DNA of 13,072 nt from Flavobacteriaceae bacterium (lineage in GTDB: Bacteria > Bacteroidota > Bacteroidia > Flavobacteriales > Flavobacteriaceae): NCBI GenBank assembly GCA_016763215.1, contig JAESUF010000280.1:1-13072 (forward strand), in the 5' to 3' direction. Positions 7,601 through 12,389 of this stretch are shown here, in pieces (within the stretch, counting starts at the first letter, position 1; every line of letters starts with the position of its first letter). A model generated the notes under the pieces. The model did no database searches. It had not been told where the DNA came from and worked only from the letters and a program-made list of their open reading frames with translations. A program made the position numbers and the translations under genes.

Positions 7601-8774
7601 TGAAACGTATGAATTACCTCCTTTAATCGTTGGTGATTATTTTACTCAACCAGATGGACTAGGAACACAATTAAATGCAGGAGATATAATTACTGCAACT
7701 CAAACATTGTATGTGTATGCGGAAAATGGAGATCGTTTTTTATGTACAGACGAGCACATATTTACAATTACAATTTATGCAAGACCTTTGTTAAACAGCT
7801 TGGTGAATATGGAGGGCTGCGAAAGCGTTACATTACCTACATTATCAATACCTGGTGTAGAAGTAATATACTATAGGCGCCCTAATAGAATTGACCCAAT
7901 AGATCCTACTGATTATACAATTACAGATTTAGGTTCGAGAATTATTTATGTTTATGCTGCTCCTACTGCAGATCCAGATTGCTTTACAGAAACATTGTTT
8001 CAAGTGACTGTGTATCCACTATTAGACTTAATTATTGAAGGAGGAATAATTTGTGTCAATGCAGAAACTGGCGAAACCATTAATCCGCTTTTACTAGAAT
8101 CTGGTTTAAATCCCTCTCTTTTTACTGTCAATTGGTTTTTAAATGGTGTACAAGTTGGTACTGGTCCAAACTACAATGCTATAGAAGCTGGAACTTATAT
8201 AGTAGAAACAACAAAATTAACAACAGATATTGGGCCAGATTGTAATTATACCCCAACTGAGGTTGTTGTAGAAGCATCAAGTCCACAGTTTGAGATTATT
8301 TTCCTATCGGATGCTTTTTCTCTAGCAACAACGATCCAAATCAATGTAATTGATGCCGGATTAGGTTATTATGAATATTCTTTAGACAATGGGACTTTCC
8401 AAAGTTTTGTGCGATTTTATGATATTCTTCCTGGAGAACATACAATTACTGTAAGAGACCTCTCTGGAAATTGCTTCAATTTTGTACTCAATTTTAAAAC
8501 ATTAGGTTACCCACTTTTTTTCACACCAAATGATGATGGAATTAATGACACATGGAATATCGATGATTTACAAAACAACCCTGAGGCAGAAATTAAAATA
8601 TATTCTAGACTAGGGCGATTAATTAAAATCATTAAACCTTCAGGCATTGGATGGAATGGGTACAATACAAATGGAAAAAAAGAACCATCTTCTGATTATT
8701 GGTTCGCTGTTGAATTTATGAATAATGGGGTTCTCACAATTTTTAAAGGAAACTTCTCGCTATTAAGAAGGTAA
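4665..8774 (+). CDS. Large secreted surface protein: choice-of-anchor L domain, Ig-like domain, ~70-residue repeats, T9SS type B sorting domain
   Basis: A 1369-residue exported protein. It starts at a GTG (4665) with no better in-frame ATG nearby; residues 1-28 form a Sec signal (basic FSSKHFFRK, then hydrophobic ALFLLFVVFGY, cleavage near TQSQ). Residues about 30-272 match the choice-of-anchor L domain (FASNEYGQWQCGFSDVFAFLL, VIGDYNDSDFDSAVFIQAG). An Ig/PKD-like domain (277-350) with SYEWLRNG and TGTYDVIV follows, then two divergent modules (about 355-545), eight related repeats (550 to about 1120), two further beta modules, and the terminal T9SS type B (gliding-motility-associated) domain at 1282-1369 with FFTPNDDGINDTW and a final FKGNFSLLRR. 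It should cross the outer membrane through the T9SS and remain on the surface or be released. The ligand is unknown; adhesion or matrix function is inference. It lies 28 bp after ald and about 2.3 kb after porX. Confidence 0.92.
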   Translation: MKFSSKHFFRKALFLLFVVFGYSTTQSQTITVNDSGYTPQALVDLLLANSCATNSNISISSNQSVAYFNSNGSTFPLPEGIVIRSGIAANSQGIYTGIGLDSQVNTNGDIDLQNISNQTGQSSTITDVAFLEFDFVPSSTNFTFDFLFASNEYGQWQCGFSDVFAFLLTDVTTGITTNLAILPGTNTPISVRDIRDNQYNSNCNSINPQLFSTYNVDDPANSSLNMRGHTVVLNASSTVIPNNPYRIKLVIGDYNDSDFDSAVFIQAGSFDTFLNVGPDRELCDGDAILFDSGYTNTTDFSYEWLRNGVTITGETNPTYTATQTGTYDVIVTTLSNGCTLTDQVVVVDLPITPPSDLLECDTGNTITFNLTLNDAIALAIDPAEYEVFYYTSLTNATNDIPISTDLTAYPSLGGETIYIRIRNRNTANLCSLILDFDLNVAVINATTPLDIEACESDTVVDISGQVETQILNGLNPVNYTVNYYTTASDATLGINAITDPTAFSVPIGVNPIPIWARLIDNTNPVCFDIVTFNININPSPLVDILNSVYECTQYTLPVLTNGNYFTGPGGTGIPLNAGDIVNGQMTIFIYAINGNGCSNETSFLVSMADEYTIPTEYCGEFIVPSYPNAEFYTETGGPGGTGVIIPGGTVITTDQSIYFYASPNAMFCVETQFNILIHPIPLVDVFADVITCNSYTLPPIVNGSFFTDLAGGGTQLNAGDLITSSQTVYVYTINLATTCNNSSQFDITIIDTSVFQNLSACGSYTIPNTALGGYFTQAMGAGVPIPTGTVITTSQTVYYYAPEVTILPNCTDNISIDITINPIPPVDQLANILRCEDDLPALPILVNGQYFTQPSGMGTQLFPGDIVSSTQTLYVYNTTAFCDAETNFTVEIRPFPLVDNFTDIFSCDPYTLPVLANGQYFTETNEQGLQLNAGDVITTTQTLYIFNEHADLAGCTNENVFTIHILGIQVDEPADVTACETYELPPLIVGDYFTQPDGLGTQLNAGDIITATQTLYVYAENGDRFLCTDEHIFTITIYARPLLNSLVNMEGCESVTLPTLSIPGVEVIYYRRPNRIDPIDPTDYTITDLGSRIIYVYAAPTADPDCFTETLFQVTVYPLLDLIIEGGIICVNAETGETINPLLLESGLNPSLFTVNWFLNGVQVGTGPNYNAIEAGTYIVETTKLTTDIGPDCNYTPTEVVVEASSPQFEIIFLSDAFSLATTIQINVIDAGLGYYEYSLDNGTFQSFVRFYDILPGEHTITVRDLSGNCFNFVLNFKTLGYPLFFTPNDDGINDTWNIDDLQNNPEAEIKIYSRLGRLIKIIKPSGIGWNGYNTNGKKEPSSDYWFAVEFMNNGVLTIFKGNFSLLRR
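6312..8030 (+). repeat. Eight tandem protein repeats (~67-74 residues each) inside the T9SS cargo gene
   Basis: Each unit begins with a Cys and follows roughly C-x-x-Y-x-L-P-x-x-x-x-G-x-Y-F-T-x-x-x-G-x-G-x-x-L-x-x-G-D-x-I-x-x-x-Q-T-x-Y-V-Y, then a second Cys and a beta strand ending in a PxPLVD-like linker. The leading Cys residues are at 551, 618, 692, 761, 835, 907, 979 and 1052 (codons at 6315, 6516, 6738, 6945, 7167, 7383, 7599, 7818). Units 3, 6 and 7 are closest to each other (LNAGD followed by I or L); unit 8 is degenerate. The paired Cys could form one disulfide per unit outside the cell (inference). Confidence 0.88.
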
Positions 8775-8805
8775 TTTTATTCTCGTTAAATTCAAAAAAT
8801 ACACT

Positions 8806-8813
8806 TAATTTTG
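8806..8813 (+). promoter_or_regulatory. Putative -7 box (TAATTTTG) upstream of the small membrane protein gene
   Basis: A perfect TAnnTTTG match lies 52 bp before the ATG at 8866. No TTG is found at the expected -33 distance, so the promoter is only half supported. If used, the transcript would begin near 8818-8821 and carry a leader of about 45 nt that contains the overlapping mini-ORFs at 8845-8869. Confidence 0.4.
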
Positions 8814-8844
8814 CTGTCAGCTTTTTATCTCATAATTCATTGAG

Positions 8845-8869
8845 ATGAAATAATGAAATGAATAGATGA
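8845..8869 (+). other. Chain of three overlapping mini-ORFs leading into the start codon at 8866
   Basis: ATG-AAA-TAA occupies 8845-8853; its stop shares base 8853 with the next ATG. ATG-AAA-TGA occupies 8853-8861; its stop overlaps the ATG at 8858. ATG-AAT-AGA-TGA occupies 8858-8869; its stop overlaps the ATG at 8866 that starts the real gene. The mini-ORFs encode only MK, MK and MNR. They could feed terminating ribosomes forward or act as decoys; an AT-rich coincidence is also possible. Confidence 0.45.
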
Positions 8870-9342
8870 AATTATTAAAACGGTTTGGTTATTATTTTAT
8901 CGGTCTCTCTTTAGGTATTATTGTTGTACTCTTTATTTGGAAAGGAAAAGATGTTTCTTTTGATTATGGGATGGATGCCAGAACCTTAAAAACGATTCGT
9001 ACAAAGAGATTGGTTTATTCAGAAAAAGCAAGCGCTTCCTTAATCAAATTAAAGCTAGATTCTTTAGCAATTAATACAATTCTTGTTACTGGAGACGTGA
9101 ACTTTGGAAAAAGCAATCAGCGAAAAAAACCTTGTGCAGAGTATTTTGTTACTGGGGAGTACAATGAAAAGAGAATAGACCTCTGGATAATACGTTGTGA
9201 TTCTATTGCAACAATTGATTCAATTACTCAAAAGGATTTATTGCCAGAAAACTCTTTTTTCTCTAGTATTATAGGAAGAATTTTTATAGTCTCTATTGTT
9301 TTGTTGCTTCTCTTTTTAATTTGGAGATATAAAAAAAAATAA
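8866..9342 (+). CDS. Small two-helix membrane protein, DUF4258-like core with an added C-terminal helix
   Basis: 158 residues. A basic N-terminus (MKLLKR) precedes a transmembrane helix (about 8-25). A periplasmic core follows, about 26-125, with ARTLKTIRTKRLVYSE, a central ILVTGDVNFGKSNQRKKPC and a strand ending in LWIIRCDS. A second helix at 135-153 (IIGRIF then VSIVLLLLFLIW) ends in the basic tail RYKKK. The core resembles small flavobacterial proteins I remember as DUF4258-like, which have one N-terminal helix and end near the CDS motif; I cannot confirm the family name here. On that view the second helix is extra, and the DNA encoding it is the direct repeat described at 9262-9317. The function is unknown. 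Its TAA (9340-9342) directly abuts the convergent gene's stop at 9343-9345, with no terminator between. Confidence 0.75.
   Translation: MKLLKRFGYYFIGLSLGIIVVLFIWKGKDVSFDYGMDARTLKTIRTKRLVYSEKASASLIKLKLDSLAINTILVTGDVNFGKSNQRKKPCAEYFVTGEYNEKRIDLWIIRCDSIATIDSITQKDLLPENSFFSSIIGRIFIVSIVLLLLFLIWRYKKK
9262..9317 (+). repeat. Direct repeat copy A (encodes the C-terminal helix of the 8866 gene)
   Basis: Matches copy B at 9380-9436 in the same orientation. Bases 9262-9285 match 9380-9403 at 20 of 24 positions; after one mismatch and one inserted base in B, 9287-9317 match 9406-9436 at 29 of 31 positions, including 21 consecutive identical bases (9297-9317 and 9416-9436). Copy A encodes residues 133-151 (from S133 to L151) of the small membrane protein. 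Confidence 0.9.
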
Positions 9343-9936
9343 TTAACATTTTTTGTACTTGTCATGCAATCCTACCTTTTCTAGGATCATAGGAACAATC
9401 TTTTCTAGTCTCGACTGTTTTGTTGCTTCTCTTTTTGCATCTGAAACATAATTTGCATACTCTCTTTTATGGCTTAAAGAAAATGATTCGAATTTCTCTT
9501 TAAACGATGCATTTGTATCGAGTTCTTTCTGAAGTATTTCTGGAATAACTAAAGGCTTTGTATTCCTCTGCGGTTTAATAACCCTTCCTGATTTTTGATT
9601 TTCTATTGCTTCTAAAACATATGATTTTAATAAATCAGCATCAATTTCTTCTAATGAATTAAACCGCCATTGTAACATTGCTTTTGTTTTTCCTTCCTGG
9701 GCATTTAATAAGACTTTACGAGTATCTTTTAACAACCCGCCCTGAAAAAACCACAATCCACAATAATTTTTAAAAGCAGCTAATCCAACAATATTTTTCC
9801 CTTCAAAAGTATAGGTTGGCGCACCCCATTTGATGGTTTCTTCAACAGGCAATTGAAGTAAGGTTTCTCTTAGTAAAGAAAGCTCTTTACTCCATTGTTC
9901 TTTTTTTTCAATGTATGCGGTGACTCTTGCATCCAT
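9343..9936 (-). CDS. YdeI/OmdA-family protein with N-terminal DUF1801-like domain
   Basis: 197 residues, soluble, no signal peptide. Residues about 18-115 form a DUF1801-like domain (LPVEETIKWGAPTYTFEGKN and LAAFKNYCGLWFFQGG are typical). Residues about 132-192 form the YdeI/OmpD-associated (OmdA) helical domain: PEILQKEL, FESFSLSHKREYANYVSDAKREA, SRLEKIVPMI, GLHDKYK. The two-domain arrangement is common in this family; a bacteriocin-protection role has been suggested for some members, but the biochemical function is unknown. The start ATG at 9936 is 24 bp after the stop of the VOC gene, which suggests co-transcription from trmH downward. Its conserved C-terminal tail (167-186) is encoded by the DNA that forms direct repeat copy B, so this gene is the likely source of the repeat. 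Confidence 0.85.
   Translation of the reverse strand: MDARVTAYIEKKEQWSKELSLLRETLLQLPVEETIKWGAPTYTFEGKNIVGLAAFKNYCGLWFFQGGLLKDTRKVLLNAQEGKTKAMLQWRFNSLEEIDADLLKSYVLEAIENQKSGRVIKPQRNTKPLVIPEILQKELDTNASFKEKFESFSLSHKREYANYVSDAKREATKQSRLEKIVPMILEKVGLHDKYKKC
9380..9436 (+). repeat. Direct repeat copy B (antisense of the conserved tail of the YdeI-like gene)
   Basis: Partner of copy A; offset 118-119 bp, same orientation. On the minus strand it encodes A167-E186 of the YdeI-like protein, a conserved part of that domain. Read on the plus strand it would give a hydrophobic run very like the helix of the 8866 protein (VSTVLLLLFL against VSIVLLLLFL), but needs a one-base shift and is not a gene there. 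Confidence 0.9.
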
Positions 9937-9960
9937 GCTTTTCGCTTTCTATTTACCTAA

Positions 9961-10368
9961 TTAATGTGGACTACTAATCATCCATTGTATTCCAAACTGA
10001 TCTGTTAAGTTTCCGAATTTACCTCCCCAAAACACATCTTGAAAAGGCATTTCAACGGTTCCTCCATTAACAGTGAGCCCGTTAAATATTTTCTCTCCGT
10101 GCGCCTCATCATCTGCCATGATAGATACTGTATACGCATTTCCTTTTACAATAGGTTTGTGTAAGGTATCGGAAGCTTTTAACTCACAACCGTTACCAAA
10201 AGACAAGGTAGTGTGCATAATTTTATCTTCTGCACCTTCAATAACATATTCTGGCGGTCCGTCTGCATAGCGCATTGTAACTATGAACGTACCATCTAAA
10301 ACGCCTTTATAAAAATTCATAGCTTCTTCACAGTTACCCTCAAAGGTTAAATAAACATCACATTTCAT
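9961..10368 (-). CDS. VOC-superfamily protein, PhnB-like
   Basis: 135 residues, the usual length for the PhnB-type branch of the vicinal-oxygen-chelate (glyoxalase/bleomycin-resistance) fold. The N-terminal YLTFEGNCEEAMNFYKGVLDG and the C-terminal VFWGGKFGNLTDQFGIQWMIS are characteristic. H52 in IMHTTLSFGN is a candidate metal ligand. Two beta-alpha-beta-beta-beta halves are visible (about 1-60 and 75-133). Such proteins are small cytoplasmic enzymes or binding proteins; the substrate of this one is unknown, and PhnB itself has no settled reaction. It lies 40 bp after trmH and 24 bp before the YdeI-like gene on the same strand, so a three-gene operon is likely. No strong promoter box was found directly upstream. 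Confidence 0.88.
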   Translation of the reverse strand: MKCDVYLTFEGNCEEAMNFYKGVLDGTFIVTMRYADGPPEYVIEGAEDKIMHTTLSFGNGCELKASDTLHKPIVKGNAYTVSIMADDEAHGEKIFNGLTVNGGTVEMPFQDVFWGGKFGNLTDQFGIQWMISSPH

Positions 10369-10408
10369 ACCGGTATATTTTACATTGATTTATAAAATTA
10401 ATGAATCT

Positions 10409-11077
10409 TTAGGATTGACTCTCAAAAAAGTGCTCTTTTATTTTGTCTACATTTTTAATCGTTTTTTCTATCCATTCTAGATACAACTGTTCTTTCTCTT
10501 TCTTGCTTAGCTGCCAATCTTGCTCACTGGTTCTCAATCTAGAACCTAGGTTTTCTAAAATGATGGCTGCAGCTACGGATATATTTAAACTTTCTGTAAA
10601 CCCTACCATCGGGATTTTTAAATAACCATCAGCTTGTTCTAGAACTTCTTCAGAAACACCACTCTTCTCTACCCCAAAAACAAAAGCTGACTTTTTAGTA
10701 ATATCAAAATCTTGTAATAAACAAGATTCTTGATGGGGAGTCGTTGCTATAATTTGATAGCCTTGCTTTCTCAGCGCTTGAATGCAATCACCAGTATTGT
10801 CAGTGTCATCTTGATAATGATGAAAAGTCAACCATTTTTGTGAACCCTTGGCTACATGCCTAGACACTTTGCTATGGTATTTATTTTCAATAACATGGAC
10901 ATCTTGTATTCCGAAAACATCACAGCTTCTCACTACAGCACTCGAATTATGTTGCTGGTAAATATCTTCTAAGACCACAGTAAAGTGCCGTGTCCTATCT
11001 TCTAAGATCCTTTTAAAGAGTTCTTTTCGATTATCGGTAACTAAGCCTTCTAGGTATGTGAGTAAGTCATTGTTCAT
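10409..11077 (-). CDS. trmH: tRNA (guanosine(18)-2'-O)-methyltransferase TrmH (SpoU/SPOUT family)
   Basis: 222 residues from the ATG at 11077. SPOUT motifs are complete. Motif 1 is QHNSSAVVRSCDVFGI (42-57), with N44 and R50 spaced like the catalytic N35 and R41 of Thermus TrmH. Motif 2 is FVFGVEKSGVSEEVL. Motif 3 is IPMVGFTESLNISVAAAIIL, which forms the knotted SAM site. The C-terminal helical tail WQLSKKEKEQLYLEWIEKTIKNV is typical of TrmH. The enzyme 2'-O-methylates G18 in the D-loop of tRNA. An in-frame TTG at 11098 would add seven residues (MFHKNDL), but the promoter box at 11096-11103 overlaps that codon and the family usually begins close to LLTYLEGLVT, so ATG 11077 is preferred. It is divergent from the sirtuin gene with only 50 bp between starts, and it probably leads the minus-strand operon. 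Confidence 0.92.
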   Translation of the reverse strand: MNNDLLTYLEGLVTDNRKELFKRILEDRTRHFTVVLEDIYQQHNSSAVVRSCDVFGIQDVHVIENKYHSKVSRHVAKGSQKWLTFHHYQDDTDNTGDCIQALRKQGYQIIATTPHQESCLLQDFDITKKSAFVFGVEKSGVSEEVLEQADGYLKIPMVGFTESLNISVAAAIILENLGSRLRTSEQDWQLSKKEKEQLYLEWIEKTIKNVDKIKEHFFESQS

Positions 11078-11095
11078 TAAATCATTCTTGTGAAA

Positions 11096-11103
11096 CAAAC
11101 ATA
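11096..11103 (-). promoter_or_regulatory. Putative -7 box (TATGTTTG) of trmH
   Basis: A perfect TAnnTTTG match on the minus strand, ending 19 bases before the ATG at 11077. It places transcription start near 11089-11091 and a leader of about 12-14 nt. It covers the upstream TTG (11098), which argues against that start. No clear TTG is seen at the -33 distance. Confidence 0.5.
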
Positions 11104-11114
11104 CTAAATTTTAC

Positions 11115-11122
11115 TACTTTTA
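11115..11122 (+). promoter_or_regulatory. Putative -7-like box (TACTTTTA) of the sirtuin gene
   Basis: One mismatch from TAnnTTTG. Its last base is 6 before the ATG at 11128, the same geometry as at tsaE, so a leaderless transcript from the second of two in-frame ATGs (11122 and 11128) is plausible. The nearest upstream TTG (11088-11090) is 24 bp away, slightly too far, so support is weak. Confidence 0.3.
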
Positions 11123-11127
11123 TGTCT

Positions 11128-11811
11128 ATGAAAAACATAGTTGTTCTTACAGGCGCTGGAATAAGTGCCGAAAGTGGAATTAAAACATTTAGAGATGCCG
11201 ATGGTCTTTGGGAAGGGCATGATGTGATGGAAGTTGCAACACCAGAAGGATTTGAAAATAACCCTGAGTTGGTCTTGGAGTTTTACAATCAAAGGAGAAA
11301 GCAACTAAAAGAAGTAAACCCAAATGAGGCCCATTTAAACCTAGTTGCTCTAGAAGAGCATTACCATGTTGATATCGTGACTCAAAACGTAGACGATTTA
11401 CATGAAAGAGCAGGCAGCACAAATGTTTTACACCTACACGGTGAATTAAGGAAAATAAGAAGTACTGGAGATGAACATTTAATATATCCTTTGGAGGGAG
11501 ATCTTAAATTGGGAGATCTTTGCGAAAAAGGGATGCAATTGCGCCCGCATATTGTTTGGTTTGGCGAAGCGGTCCCTATGTTGGATAAAGCTATTCAAAT
11601 AACTGAACAAGCAGATGTTTTAATAATTATAGGAACTTCGATGCAGGTATACCCCGCAGCTAGCTTGATTAATTTTGTTCGCAAAGCGACCCCTATTTAT
11701 TTTATTGACCCCAAGCCTGCTATTCTAGAAAAATCCTATACATATTTGACAATTATTGAAGAGAATGCTGTCATTGGCACCAAGCAACTACTTAAGAGGT
11801 TAACCGATTAA
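11128..11811 (+). CDS. cobB: NAD-dependent protein deacylase, CobB/SIRT5-type sirtuin lacking zinc cysteines
   Basis: 227 residues from the ATG at 11128; an alternative ATG at 11122 adds MS. Sirtuin motifs: NAD-binding GAGISAESGIKTFRD (9-23), TQNVDDLHERAG (85-96), catalytic H104 in HLHGEL, then RPHIVWFGE (139-147) and IGTSMQVYPAA. Y53 and R56 (FYNQR) match the Tyr-x-x-Arg pair that lets SIRT5 and E. coli CobB (Y92, R95) accept succinyl- and malonyl-lysine, so desuccinylase activity is predicted as well as deacetylase activity. Between the catalytic His and the RPH motif there is one Cys only (C132), so the usual four-Cys zinc site is absent. The product would act in the cytoplasm, removing acyl groups from lysines and consuming NAD. 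The 3' end overlaps the convergent DUF6495-like gene by 20 bp. Confidence 0.93.
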   Translation: MKNIVVLTGAGISAESGIKTFRDADGLWEGHDVMEVATPEGFENNPELVLEFYNQRRKQLKEVNPNEAHLNLVALEEHYHVDIVTQNVDDLHERAGSTNVLHLHGELRKIRSTGDEHLIYPLEGDLKLGDLCEKGMQLRPHIVWFGEAVPMLDKAIQITEQADVLIIIGTSMQVYPAASLINFVRKATPIYFIDPKPAILEKSYTYLTIIEENAVIGTKQLLKRLTD

Positions 11812-12259
11812 AAAACTCGAACAACTCTCCATTAGAGATATTTCCACCTTTTTCAATTAATCCAAACAATTCTAGATTTCTATCTGCACCATAAGGTTTA
11901 TTTCCTGTTAGGTAATCAATAGCATCATCATTCGGGTTTTGTAATAACCACGTATAGCCTTCTTCAGAAAATAAATCTATTTCTTTATCCACTTTTACAA
12001 CAATTCGAAGAATCTCTTCTTCATCACATTTGAACAAATTAACAGACGTCGTTGAAAAGTGTTCTATATAACCTACTTTAGAGAGTACATCTTCCCAAAC
12101 TAAATCACTGAATAAATTCAATTCCTCCTCAACTAAAGCCCCGTTTTTAGATTTTAGTTTCTTCCATTCTTTTTCATCAATCTTTTGAGTTGCTAAAAAT
12201 TTAGCGAAATCTTCATGCAATGATTCAAATTGTTCTTTGGTAAGTTGTCTATATTTCAT
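11792..12259 (-). CDS. DUF6495-like conserved flavobacterial protein
   Basis: 155 residues, acidic, no signal peptide or membrane segment. It opens with MKYRQLTKEQFESLHEDFAK, followed by FLATQKIDEKEW, LFSDLVWEDVLSKVGYIEHFS, and a C-terminal ELFGLIEKGG and GELFEFFN. I recall near-identical patterns in flavobacterial proteins assigned to DUF6495; the assignment is from memory. The function is unknown. Its last 20 bp are antisense to the end of the sirtuin gene. Its ATG (12259-12257) is only 11 nt downstream of the T-tract of a strong intrinsic terminator, and no TAnnTTTG box lies between, so expression must depend on read-through or on an unusual promoter overlapping the hairpin. Confidence 0.8.
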   Translation of the reverse strand: MKYRQLTKEQFESLHEDFAKFLATQKIDEKEWKKLKSKNGALVEEELNLFSDLVWEDVLSKVGYIEHFSTTSVNLFKCDEEEILRIVVKVDKEIDLFSEEGYTWLLQNPNDDAIDYLTGNKPYGADRNLELFGLIEKGGNISNGELFEFFNRLTS

Positions 12260-12270
12260 GGGTATTCAAT

Positions 12271-12299
12271 AAAAAACCGTCACGCTGTGCGTGACGGTT
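12271..12299 (-). terminator. Strong rho-independent terminator after the TonB-dependent receptor gene
   Basis: A perfect 10-bp stem (12275-12284 with 12290-12299, core CCGTCACG/CGTGACGG) and a five-base loop; on the minus strand the stem runs into six T (12276-12271), two of which pair with the stem base. It lies about 90 bp after the receptor stop. Orientation is clear from the T-tract. It sits just before the start of the DUF6495-like gene. Confidence 0.9.
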
Positions 12300-12317
12300 C
12301 AAAGATCGTTATTTTTC

Positions 12318-12346
12318 TTGATCCTGAAATGTCATCAGGAGATCAA
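12318..12346 (-). other. Imperfect hairpin in the 3' region of the receptor transcript
   Basis: Outer 6-bp stem TTGATC/GATCAA (12318-12323 with 12341-12346), inner 4-bp stem (12324-12327 with 12335-12338), a two-base bulge (12339-12340) and a 7-base loop. No T-tract follows, so it is not itself a terminator. It may protect the 3' end or be incidental. Confidence 0.5.
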
Positions 12347-12356
12347 TTTTATGGAA

Positions 12357-12377
12357 TTTTGATATTTAATATCAAAA
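12357..12377 (-). other. AT-rich 10-bp inverted repeat directly after the receptor stop codon
   Basis: TTTTGATATT (12357-12366) and AATATCAAAA (12368-12377) are perfect complements around one central base, 12 bp beyond the stop codon at 12390-12392. As RNA it would fold with a shorter stem and a 5-base loop. As DNA it is a near-perfect palindrome that could also bind a dimeric protein. Confidence 0.5.
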
Positions 12378-12389
12378 ACATCCATATAA

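Noticed and set aside
6312..8030. CRISPR-like or satellite DNA repeat
   Set aside because: The periodicity is at protein level in a single long reading frame, with diverged DNA and no spacer/repeat pattern.
11078..11098. Upstream TTG start of TrmH giving a 229-residue protein
   Set aside because: The TATGTTTG promoter box covers this codon, and the ATG at 11077 fits the usual N-terminus of the family.
11128..11811. Sir2 protein as part of an anti-phage NAD-depletion system
   Set aside because: It is a single-domain CobB-type deacylase with the Tyr/Arg acyl pocket and no partner gene such as TIR, STAND or SLOG-type proteins.
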